Below the pieces are notes generated by a model that was not told the origin of the DNA, did not search any database, and worked only from the letters and a program-made list of their open reading frames with translations. From contig CAURED010000009.1 in the NCBI GenBank assembly GCA_963524205.1, positions 67,849 through 131,848 on the forward strand: a stretch of 64,000 nt of DNA. Reading direction: 5' to 3'. The DNA is from Aminipila sp963524205 (lineage in GTDB: Bacteria; Bacillota; Clostridia; Peptostreptococcales; Anaerovoracaceae). This document shows positions 17,949-25,316 of the stretch, one piece after another. The position numbers and the translations under genes were made by a program. Within the stretch, counting starts at the first letter, position 1. Every line of letters starts with the position of its first letter.

Positions 17949-17957
17949 TACCCAATT

Positions 17958-18296
17958 TTACCCTGTGAACACAGTTCTGATTAAAACCATATAGCAGGCA
18001 GTCCCTAGTACCATACTTAAAATACTGTCCTTCTTGATAATCTGTGCTAGAATAACAACTCCCACAGAAATCAGTTCTGCTAATCCAAAAGGAAAAGCTG
18101 TTAAATTGATATTTCTAAGGCAGTAAATTACCAAAATAATCATAATGGACGCCGGAAGGACATTACCGAGGTACTCAACAGTTGCAGGTAGTTCTTTCTG
18201 TCCTCCAAATAATATGTAAGGAATCGCACGAGTCAGCCAGGTTACCATGGCTACAATGGAGATTATAACAACAAAGTAAATCAAACTATTTGACAT
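17958..18296 (-). CDS. azlD: AzlD-type small subunit of branched-chain amino-acid exporter
   Basis: About 112 residues with four helices and the AzlD TRAIPYILFG motif. It overlaps the 3' end of azlC by 11 bases, so translation is coupled; an alternative GTG start lies three codons upstream at 18305. AzlC and AzlD together export valine/leucine analogues or other amino acids. Confidence 0.88.
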   Translation of the reverse strand: MSNSLIYFVVIISIVAMVTWLTRAIPYILFGGQKELPATVEYLGNVLPASIMIILVIYCLRNINLTAFPFGLAELISVGVVILAQIIKKDSILSMVLGTACYMVLIRTVFTG

Positions 18297-18987
18297 CCTG
18301 CACACCGCCCATCTGCAAAGTTATTCTATCCTTCATTATAATAAGTACAATTAAACTGACCGACAATGCTGGCAATAGGAAATTATCTGCACCGAACATA
18401 GCATAAAACAGTACAGCACTAATAAAGCCTGCAATTGCAGGAATACGTGAACCAAACTTCTTCCACTGGTTCACGCAGACTGTAACAAAGAATGCCGTTG
18501 CAGAAAACTCTATACCCGTCATGTCAAAGTTCAGCATTTCACCTAGCAAAGCCCCAACAGTACAGCTAACTGTCCATAGTAAATGAGGCAGCAATGCAAT
18601 ATAAAAATCCACTTTTTCCTCATCCACCTCTTCAGGGTACTTTATATCACATCGGATGGAATAAGTTTCATCTGTCATAGTTAATACCATATATGGATAC
18701 TTCCATCCCATTTGACGGAATTTATTTACAAATCCTAAACCGTAGAAAATATGCCTTGCATTAATAAAAAAAGTCATAACTGCTATCATATATAAGGGGA
18801 CCCCTGATGTCATAAGAGATATCATTACAATCTGCATAGAACCGGCATAAATAAAAAAGCCACAAATAAACGCCCATATAGCAGAATAACCTGCATCATT
18901 TAATAGCACACCAAAAGCAATTCCAACAAATATGTATTCAAATATGATTGGTATGATTTCTTTCACAGCAAAACGAAAATTTTTCAA
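18286..18987 (-). CDS. azlC: AzlC family amino-acid exporter, large subunit
   Basis: 233 residues from a TTG at 18987 placed ten bases after AGGAGG; no ATG gives a better context. AzlC hallmarks include the N-terminal helix IPIIFEYIFVGIAFG and GFFIYAGSMQIVMISLM. About six helices. It is encoded downstream of a MocR-type regulator that probably controls it. Confidence 0.9.
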   Translation of the reverse strand: MKNFRFAVKEIIPIIFEYIFVGIAFGVLLNDAGYSAIWAFICGFFIYAGSMQIVMISLMTSGVPLYMIAVMTFFINARHIFYGLGFVNKFRQMGWKYPYMVLTMTDETYSIRCDIKYPEEVDEEKVDFYIALLPHLLWTVSCTVGALLGEMLNFDMTGIEFSATAFFVTVCVNQWKKFGSRIPAIAGFISAVLFYAMFGADNFLLPALSVSLIVLIIMKDRITLQMGGVQDVK

Positions 18988-19042
18988 AATAAGTAGTCCT
19001 CCTAATCTGTATTTTTTGGTATAATTAGTTATATTAGCACAT

Positions 19043-19076
19043 AAAAAAACGCCATACAATTATTTTAATGTATGGC
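19043..19076 (-). terminator. Terminator after mocR that overlaps a possible azlCD promoter
   Basis: An 8-bp stem GCCATACA/TGTATGGC followed by seven Ts on the minus strand ends the regulator transcript. Its right arm also supplies a TTGTAT element 17 bp from TAATAT, so a promoter for azlC could begin within it. Confidence 0.65.
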
Positions 19077-19103
19077 ATACAATTTTTTAGATTTAAATTA
19101 GAT

Positions 19104-20492
19104 TTATAAACAAACCAGTAAACTCTTTAAAATTTTTAGTCCCTGTTCTAATTCTTCTATGGAACCAGTTCCACATACTGCTACTCTGACGGCCCTTTCT
19201 GGAACGGTATTTCCAACTGCAAATCTCTCCGCAGCATAAACCTGTACTCCATGTTTAAATGCAAGGGCTTCGAAGTCAGCACCACTCATTTGCTTTGGCA
19301 GCAGAAGCCAGCGAAATATGCCTGTAGCTTCTCCTCTGCAATCATACTCAGACAAATACTTATTTACTTTCTCATTTCTAAGAATGTTCTTTTTCCTATG
19401 TATTTCCAATACTTTTTCTACCTGACCAGAGATAATCAGCCGAGCAGCTAACCCCGCCATCAACGGTGAAACAGTTATGTTCATATTATATAATGCATTT
19501 GATATTTGTGTTTTATATTGCTTCGGTGCTGCCACATATGCCAGCCTTAATCCTGGAGCAATGGCCTTTGATAAACTTGCAATGTAAATTGTGTTCTCTG
19601 GTGCAAATGCAGCTATAGCCGCTTTGGGCGTACTCAGCAGATGATATGTGCCATCTTCAATAATGACCAGCTCCTGCTTACATGCAATATGCCCCAACTC
19701 TTTTCTTGCTTTAATTGACATTGTATGTGTAGTTGGATTTTGATGATCAGGTATGATATATATTCCTTTTAAATTATTTTTTTTACAGGAATATATCAGC
19801 GCTTCACTATTTAATTCATCTTCATTTCCAATAAAATCAATAGGAACTAACTGTATGCCAAGCATATTGGCTGCGGCCTTCATATCTGAGTAAGTATGTG
19901 GTGCAACACCAATCTTATCACCGTATTTAAATAACCCAATCAGAATTGCGGCAATAGCATTCTGACCACCATTGGCAAATAATATATTTTTGTTTTTTGT
20001 ATCAAAACCGCACTTTTTCATCCATAGAACCGCCGCATCTTTCTGCCAGAGAGTATCATTAGGGCTTGCATAACTAAATAAGTTCTCTTTACCCTGTTCG
20101 TTTACCATTTTCTTTAGCATCTGCATGATAAATTCATTGGCATCATAATCGGGTATTGTTGTGCCCATCTGAATGATCTGCTTTGGTGTATTTTCAGCTA
20201 ACAGACGAACGTTCGACAACGCATCAAAAGAAACATAAGTACCACTCCCAACAATTGCGCTAAGCAGACCTTTTAGTTCGCAGACCTTAAAAGCTTTTGA
20301 AACAGTACTTACATTTATGTCTAAAAAATCCGCCAATTCCCTTTGGGGTGGCAGCTTCGTTCCCGGCAAAAGCTTTCCTCTTACAATATCCTCTTCCAAC
20401 TGACTGGCCAGAGTTCTGTAAAGCGCGCGCTTTTCTTTGTCTATAACTGGTTTCCATGACATGGGGTAATTTTCAAATGAATTAAAAGGCAT
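19104..20492 (-). CDS. MocR-type GntR/aminotransferase transcription regulator
   Basis: 462 residues. N-terminal GntR winged helix (about 25-95; LPGTKLPPQRELADFLDINVSTV) joined to a fold-type I aminotransferase domain (about 115-455) with the PLP motifs PDHQNPTT and the Schiff-base lysine in SLSKAIAPGLRLAY. Such proteins sense amino acids or PLP and usually regulate adjacent genes, here azlCD. AAGGAGG precedes the ATG. Confidence 0.92.
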   Translation of the reverse strand: MPFNSFENYPMSWKPVIDKEKRALYRTLASQLEEDIVRGKLLPGTKLPPQRELADFLDINVSTVSKAFKVCELKGLLSAIVGSGTYVSFDALSNVRLLAENTPKQIIQMGTTIPDYDANEFIMQMLKKMVNEQGKENLFSYASPNDTLWQKDAAVLWMKKCGFDTKNKNILFANGGQNAIAAILIGLFKYGDKIGVAPHTYSDMKAAANMLGIQLVPIDFIGNEDELNSEALIYSCKKNNLKGIYIIPDHQNPTTHTMSIKARKELGHIACKQELVIIEDGTYHLLSTPKAAIAAFAPENTIYIASLSKAIAPGLRLAYVAAPKQYKTQISNALYNMNITVSPLMAGLAARLIISGQVEKVLEIHRKKNILRNEKVNKYLSEYDCRGEATGIFRWLLLPKQMSGADFEALAFKHGVQVYAAERFAVGNTVPERAVRVAVCGTGSIEELEQGLKILKSLLVCL

Positions 20493-20557
20493 AGCCGGCC
20501 TCCTTATACTTTATGTGGTTTATTCATTATAGATTTTATTATTTTATCATTATTTAA

Positions 20558-20869
20558 CCTATACTTCAAATTTGTCATTATTTAAAATCAGACTGCTATG
20601 GACATCTAAAAGGTGACGCCTGTCTTAAACAGTTAGAGAAATGTTTTTCTTCGTTTTTTAAACGATATGGCTTAGAAATTTTTCGATATGGTAGAGAAGA
20701 ATTTATAGCTTTAGGCCAAAAGTATGATTATAAAGAAATCAGTCTAATATGCCAAGAGATTTTAAAAGTTGTAAGATATCAGCAAATTCCATTCAAGGAA
20801 TCCCCCGATGACATCATTACAGTAAGCATAGGATTTGCGGAATCAAATACCTGTAACTCCTGGCTATGA
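20558..20869 (+). pseudogene. Remnant of a GGDEF (diguanylate cyclase) domain
   Basis: A stop-free frame translates to recognisable GGDEF-domain landmarks: a decayed metal-binding strand (PILQICHYLK in place of ILxIDIDxFK), YGHLKGDACLKQL, FRYGREEFIAL where the active-site GG[DE]EF has become GREEF, and VSIGFAES. There is no start codon or upstream domain, a two-residue deletion (KSD instead of KxxND), and the metal aspartates are lost. This is about 104 codons of a dead gene. Its 3' end overlaps a second remnant on the other strand. Confidence 0.72.
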
Positions 20870-21095
20870 TAAGTACTGGAATATCTAATTTTGCAAGTTT
20901 CCTGGCATCCTCGATACCTTGAATAGATTTGGGGCTTTCACATATAATATCTTTAAAGACATATCTTGCACCATTTGTTTGTCTCATTCTTTCCTTTAGG
21001 TCTGTTGCTTTTTTTTCAGTTCTGAAAACTACCTCAATAGGTTTTCCTTTTTTTAATGCTTCAGGCATTCTGGCACCTAAACGAATGTCAATCAA
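20817..21095 (-). pseudogene. Remnant of a sigma-54-dependent activator
   Basis: Residues 40-75 (GARYVFKDIICESPKSIQG..ARKLAKLDIPVLIIA) match the entry to the AAA+ domain of sigma-54 enhancer-binding proteins (ARYTFDDIIGES...AxxDSTVLLxGESGTGKE). The frame breaks exactly where Walker A should follow. The upstream part resembles the end of a PAS domain. No ribosome binding site is seen, and the 5' and 3' parts are lost. It collides with the GGDEF remnant, so this stretch is a deletion scar. Confidence 0.65.
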
Positions 21096-21138
21096 ATATA
21101 CACTCTTTACAACCCTTTCAATTATTTGTTTTTAGTTA

Positions 21139-21190
21139 TTGACATATGCCGAAAAAGTGTTATGATAAATTTAGTTGACGACATATGTCG
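21139..21190 (+). promoter_or_regulatory. Promoter and operator of the DUF134-mrp operon
   Basis: TTGACA (21139-21144), 16 bp, TATGAT (21161-21166). GACATATGCCG overlaps the -35, and the exact 12-bp palindrome CGACATATGTCG (21179-21190) sits just past the start site. The two related sites 38 bp apart suggest autorepression, possibly by the DUF134 protein itself. Confidence 0.65.
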
Positions 21191-21220
21191 GAAACATTTT
21201 TATTTCAAAGGAGGTTCATT

Positions 21221-21616
21221 ATGCCTAGGCCACGCAAATTCAGACGAGTCTGTTGCATGCCCATAACTGAATGCTTTGGTCCTATTTGTTCAGATGAAAA
21301 TATAAATATGGAATTCGCTTCTATGCTTCCTATTGACTGTCCAATAGTTCACATGTCTGTAGATGAATATGAAACTATACGTCTTATGGACTTAGAGGGA
21401 TGCACACAGGAGGAATGCGCCATACAAATGGGTATTGCCCGCACCACTGTGCAGGGTATATATAACGATGCAAGGAAGAAACTAGCTGACGCCCTTGTTC
21501 ATGGTAAAAGATTAACTATTACAGGCGGAGATTATATGCTCTGTGAGAATTTTGAAGCAGGTTGTGGGCGTGGTTGCAATAAAAAATGTCATCAAAGATG
21601 CCATTCAACCATTTAA
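21221..21616 (+). CDS. DUF134 family DNA-binding protein
   Basis: 131 residues from the ATG at 21221 after AAAGGAGG. MPRPRKFRRVCCMP is the DUF134 N-terminal signature; a sigma-70-region-4-like helix-turn-helix occupies about 50-100 (ECAIQMGIARTTVQGIYNDARKKLADAL). A Cys-rich tail (CENFEAGCGRGCNKKCHQRC) probably binds a metal or Fe-S centre. Genes of this family are regularly next to Mrp/NifX proteins in anaerobes, as here (55 bp). Confidence 0.88.
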   Translation: MPRPRKFRRVCCMPITECFGPICSDENINMEFASMLPIDCPIVHMSVDEYETIRLMDLEGCTQEECAIQMGIARTTVQGIYNDARKKLADALVHGKRLTITGGDYMLCENFEAGCGRGCNKKCHQRCHSTI

Positions 21617-21671
21617 AGTTTTAATATTTTCTATAAAAAATAGAAAACTATAGATTAAAGGAGATAAAAAA

Positions 21672-22931
21672 ATGAGTGATTGTTCAAATGAATGTGGAAG
21701 CTGTGGTTCAGATTGTGGAGACAGAACAGCTCCCCAGAGCTTCCTTGAAGAAGCAAACGAATTAAGCAGTGTAAAAAAAGTTATTGGAATTGTCAGTGGT
21801 AAAGGGGGTGTTGGAAAATCCTTAGTCACTTCCCTTCTTGCAGTTACTATGAATAGACGAGATTATTCTACTGCAATCCTTGATGCTGACATTACAGGTC
21901 CTTCTATACCAAAAGCTTTTGGTCTAGATGAAAAAGCTGTAGGGACAGAAGCTGGTATTCTGACTGTTGACTCTAAAACGGGTATCCGAACTATGTCTGT
22001 AAATTCATTACTCGAAGATGATACAGATCCTGTAGTCTGGAGAGGACCTGTTATTGCTGGAACTGTAAAACAATTCTGGACAGATGTGATTTGGGGCGAT
22101 GTAGACTTCATGTTTATTGATATGCCCCCAGGAACTGGTGATGTTCCCCTAACCGTTTTTCAGTCGCTTCCTGTAGATGGAATTGTCATCGTTACTTCAC
22201 CTCAAGAATTAGTTTCAATGATTGTTGGTAAGGCTGTAAAAATGGCACAATTAATGAATGTACCTATCCTTGGCATAGTTGAAAACATGTCTTATTTTAC
22301 ATGTCCTGATTGCGGCAAACAATATCCTATCTTTGGAGAAAGCCACATTGATGAAGTTGCAAAAGAGTACAACATTAAGAATGTTTCAAGACTTCCTATA
22401 AATCCTAAACTTGCAGCTGCGGTTGATAAGGGTATGATAGAATTATTTGATGGAACTTGGCTAGACGGTTTAGCTGATTTAATCGAAAGCAGCCTGAATA
22501 CAAAATTAGCCGTACCTTATGAGAAGGGACAGATATTCCAGCACTTTGGTCATTCTGAACAGTTTGAAATATTTGAAATTGAAAGAGGCAAAGTTGTTAA
22601 AAAGGATATAGTTACTCCTGATTGTGGAGGTCATGGTGCATTGGCTGGTTTCCTTGCTGAAAACAATGTATCTACCTTAATTTGTGGAGGTATTGGCGGA
22701 GGTGCTATATCAGCTTTAACAGAAGCCGGTATTAAAGTGGTTGCTGGAGTTTCCGGTGATATTGACGAGCAGGTAAACTTATTCCTGACTGGTAAACTTC
22801 AATCTACTGATGAGGCTACTTGTAATCATCACGAACACGGTGAAGGCCATAGTTGTGGTGAACATGACCATAGCCATGAAGGTGGCCAGTGCGGTAGCCA
22901 CGGTGGTGGATGTGGTGGTGGATGCCACTAA
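21672..22931 (+). CDS. Mrp/NBP35-family Fe-S carrier ATPase fused to a NifX/NifB-like domain
   Basis: 419 residues. The N-terminal Cys cluster (C4, C8, C11, C15) is followed by a deviant Walker A GKGGVGKS (43-50), the P-loop ATPase body (FIDMPPGTGDVPL) and C211-x2-C214 that would bridge a 4Fe-4S cluster. A dinitrogenase iron-molybdenum cofactor domain fills about 285-385 (HFGHSEQFEIFEIERG, CGGIGGGAISAL). The tail (388-419) is rich in His, Cys and Gly and should bind metal. Mrp proteins carry Fe-S clusters to apo-proteins; the attached NifX-like domain suggests that or a related metal cofactor is held on one chain. Confidence 0.93.
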   Translation: MSDCSNECGSCGSDCGDRTAPQSFLEEANELSSVKKVIGIVSGKGGVGKSLVTSLLAVTMNRRDYSTAILDADITGPSIPKAFGLDEKAVGTEAGILTVDSKTGIRTMSVNSLLEDDTDPVVWRGPVIAGTVKQFWTDVIWGDVDFMFIDMPPGTGDVPLTVFQSLPVDGIVIVTSPQELVSMIVGKAVKMAQLMNVPILGIVENMSYFTCPDCGKQYPIFGESHIDEVAKEYNIKNVSRLPINPKLAAAVDKGMIELFDGTWLDGLADLIESSLNTKLAVPYEKGQIFQHFGHSEQFEIFEIERGKVVKKDIVTPDCGGHGALAGFLAENNVSTLICGGIGGGAISALTEAGIKVVAGVSGDIDEQVNLFLTGKLQSTDEATCNHHEHGEGHSCGEHDHSHEGGQCGSHGGGCGGGCH

Positions 22932-22985
22932 CTAAATTACTCTAGTTACTAAAATAAGACTATGAAATCAAGTTTCTTAATTACA

Positions 22986-23030
22986 AAAAGCTTTCTATGA
23001 TAAAATCAAAATATCGTAGAAAGCTTTTTT
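22986..23030 (+). terminator. Terminator of the DUF134-mrp operon
   Basis: AAAAGCTTTCTA...TAGAAAGCTTTTTT hairpin (one bulge) ending in a run of six Ts on the plus strand. Confidence 0.82.
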
Positions 23031-23055
23031 AGATTTGAGCTCCATAGTATTTATA

Positions 23056-23640
23056 CTATTGTTGATTTGTATATATTGGCTCTACTATTTTATTCCAATG
23101 CTCTAGCACACATTGTACAATTTTTGGGTCATACAATTTTCCAGAGAATTTTGCAATTTCCCTTTTGCATTGTTCCGATGTTAAGGCTTTCCTATACACC
23201 CGATTGCTCATCATTGCATCAATGGAATCACAGATTGCAATAATCCTCGCTCCCCATGGAATATCAGATTTTTTCAGTCCCAAAGGGTAGCCTCCTCCAT
23301 CCCAACTTTCATGGTGATGTAATACAATTTGTGCTAGTGGCTGCAATGTTTTAGACTTGCTTAAAATATCGGCTCCAATTTGAGGATGCATTTTTATATA
23401 CGACCACTCTTCGTCATTCAGTCTATCTGGTTTTGAAAGAATCGCATCTGGAATTCCTATTTTTCCAATATCATGTACATGTGCTGCCATGTGAATATTC
23501 TCATAATCTTCTTCTGCCATACCTAACGCAATACACACTTGCTCAGTCATATCACTTACTCGTCTTGAATGATTTGCTGTATATTGATCCCTAGCCTCCA
23601 AAGCTGCCACAATACTGTCTACTAAATCATGATAAATCAC
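23056..23640 (-). CDS. HD-GYP domain protein
   Basis: 194 residues, a bare HD-GYP domain: AxHSRRV, the HD doublet and following helix HDIGKIGIPDAIL, HHExWDGGGYP (the GYP motif) and later IxxICDxxDAM. HD-GYP proteins hydrolyse cyclic di-GMP through a di- or tri-iron centre. The gene overlaps the DUF2325 gene by 14 bases, so it is translated with an iron-associated module. No sensory domain is attached. Confidence 0.9.
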   Translation of the reverse strand: MIYHDLVDSIVAALEARDQYTANHSRRVSDMTEQVCIALGMAEEDYENIHMAAHVHDIGKIGIPDAILSKPDRLNDEEWSYIKMHPQIGADILSKSKTLQPLAQIVLHHHESWDGGGYPLGLKKSDIPWGARIIAICDSIDAMMSNRVYRKALTSEQCKREIAKFSGKLYDPKIVQCVLEHWNKIVEPIYTNQQ

Positions 23641-23950
23641 AGTTTAACATCTCACATTCCTGACAATTTCCACTACAGTGATATTCCAACGCTTTTTTTA
23701 ATGCACATGAACTGCTGCTATGACAGCGTATCACGTCTGAATTACATCTTAGTGCCTCTTGAACTGCACTGTGTACCAGCTTATGTGAGACAGTATTTGT
23801 AAATAAGATTACTAAATCAGGGGTCCCTATTTTCCGTTTAAAGTCTGTTGTCATTTTAGCAAAGACCTTTGCTTTATACCCAAATTCTTTACAAATCCCT
23901 TTATACTGTGTAACCATTCTTTCGTTACCACCTACTATTACTACACTCAT
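23627..23950 (-). CDS. DUF2325 family protein
   Basis: 107 residues starting MSVVIVGGNERM, the family's nucleotide-binding-like opening, with a Cys-rich C-terminus (CSGNCQECEMLNC). DUF2325 proteins accompany iron-uptake and flavodoxin genes in clostridia; the function is unknown. The ribosome binding site is AAAGGAT. Confidence 0.82.
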   Translation of the reverse strand: MSVVIVGGNERMVTQYKGICKEFGYKAKVFAKMTTDFKRKIGTPDLVILFTNTVSHKLVHSAVQEALRCNSDVIRCHSSSSCALKKALEYHCSGNCQECEMLNCDLS

Positions 23951-23965
23951 ATTTTATCCTTTAAC

Positions 23966-24391
23966 TTACTTAACTAAATTTGCACCATAGTTTTTACAAT
24001 TTTCTATTCCCGCTTCATCAGGGGTTTCATTTATAATCAAATAGCCCTCTGGCAACAACGCTCCTGCCTGAATCAAATCTTGTTCCCAGTTTCTCATCCA
24101 TTCGCCATCTCCCCAGCCATAAGAACCAAAAATTCCAACAATTTTCTCATTTAATTTCTTTCGACAGTCATTATATACTGGTTCAAACTCAGTTTCTTCC
24201 AAAACCTCTGCTCCCATGGAAGGACAGCCAAAAGCAACAACATCAAAATTGTCTATATTATTACTGACAAATTCATTTACATTATACAATGTAACATCTG
24301 TACCTGCTGACTTTGCACCTTGGAAAACAGCTTCTGCCATTTTCCCTGTATTTCCTGTTCCGCTCCAATAAATTATCGCCATTTTCTTCAT
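23966..24391 (-). CDS. Flavodoxin
   Basis: 141 residues with the FMN phosphate-binding loop WSGTGNTGKMA (9-19), GCPSMGAEVLE for the 50s loop and GSYGWGDGEWM for the 90s loop. A short-chain, low-potential electron carrier that replaces ferredoxin when iron is scarce, which fits its place downstream of feo and DUF3793. Confidence 0.93.
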   Translation of the reverse strand: MKKMAIIYWSGTGNTGKMAEAVFQGAKSAGTDVTLYNVNEFVSNNIDNFDVVAFGCPSMGAEVLEETEFEPVYNDCRKKLNEKIVGIFGSYGWGDGEWMRNWEQDLIQAGALLPEGYLIINETPDEAGIENCKNYGANLVK

Positions 24392-24420
24392 ATGAATTTA
24401 CCTTTCCTTTCTCTCATACG

Positions 24421-24981
24421 TTAACATGCAACTGTAAGCTTATTAATACTTGCACCCTGCCTGCACATTTTTCTATACGCTGCTTTACACTTATCAAATT
24501 TAGCAAACATTAAAATTGCCTTTTCCTCTTCCTCATAAACCTTCCAATAGCCACAGTGTCTGCAATTTTTCCCCTGATTTCTAATAAATCCCATTACATC
24601 TTGAACTGGGTAGCTTAAAAACAATCCAATCTCATGTGGAAATTTGTTTTTTATTTTATCTACAGTCATTCTAATTCGTAACTTCTGTATTGTTTCATCA
24701 ATACTATCCGTCTTATATCCCTCTTTTTCTAAAAAGCTTCTTGCTATTGGACATGATAAATCACACGCAAGCCGGTTTCTCCTATATACATAAAGTAATA
24801 AGCTTTTTTCTCTTTTTACTAAAATTTCTATATTAACCCCTCTTAATTCTAACGTATGACTTAATAATCTTATTTCCCTTTTAGCCTGTTCTAAGTTATT
24901 AAATCTATAGTTTACAATTTCTCCTGTTTTTAAGTTTGCCAGTGTTGGTGCACATTGTTCAATAATCAGTTTTTCTAGCAT
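24421..24981 (-). CDS. DUF3793 family protein
   Basis: 186 residues. The opening LIIEQCAPTLANLKTGEIVNY and the later FPHEIGLFLSYPVQDVMGFI and CRHCGYWKVY blocks are those of DUF3793, a family found with flavodoxin and Feo genes in clostridia and probably expressed under iron limitation. AAGGGGGG precedes the ATG, and a GTTAGC-N4-GCTAAC palindrome lies 57 bases upstream (25038-25053). Confidence 0.88.
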   Translation of the reverse strand: MLEKLIIEQCAPTLANLKTGEIVNYRFNNLEQAKREIRLLSHTLELRGVNIEILVKREKSLLLYVYRRNRLACDLSCPIARSFLEKEGYKTDSIDETIQKLRIRMTVDKIKNKFPHEIGLFLSYPVQDVMGFIRNQGKNCRHCGYWKVYEEEEKAILMFAKFDKCKAAYRKMCRQGASINKLTVAC

Positions 24982-25037
24982 ATTACCCCCCCTTCAAAAT
25001 AAATTATGCTCATACCTTATTTCCTCAATCGGCTAAT

Positions 25038-25053
25038 GTTAGCCATTGCTAAC
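25038..25053. promoter_or_regulatory. Iron/metal-regulator-like operator before DUF3793
   Basis: Perfect palindrome GTTAGC-CATT-GCTAAC. It is identical in both half-sites to copies at 28043-28058 (before feoA) and 26951-26966 (inside feoB). The half-site resembles DtxR/IdeR-family sites (TTAGGTTAGxCTAACCTAA). Confidence 0.7.
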
Positions 25054-25139
25054 TCATTTTTTATTTTTTAGGGTGACAAATGCATGCCACCCTTTCATTT
25101 CATCAATTTTAATAAATTCTATGTTCTTTACATGTTTAC

Positions 25140-25316
25140 TTATTCATGTTTATGATTCTCTTCACTGCTACAGCAACTACACCCGTCTTCTTTACCATAA
25201 CTGCCGCAGCCACTACACCCTGCACACTTTCCAGCTTTTGCATTTCTAATTAAGTGTCTTGCAGCAAAGAAAACCAAAACAACTAATATTCCACTCACTA
25301 TGATTGTTGACAGCAT
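25140..25316 (-). CDS. FeoB-associated Cys-rich membrane protein
   Basis: 58 residues from the ATG at 25316, overlapping the feoB stop by 19 bases in another frame. One N-terminal helix (STIIVSGILVVLVFFAARHL) precedes a Cys-rich tail with CAGCSGCG and CSCC. This is the small clostridial partner encoded after feoB; it may receive or deliver Fe2+ at the membrane. Translation is coupled to feoB. Confidence 0.88.
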   Translation of the reverse strand: MLSTIIVSGILVVLVFFAARHLIRNAKAGKCAGCSGCGSYGKEDGCSCCSSEENHKHE

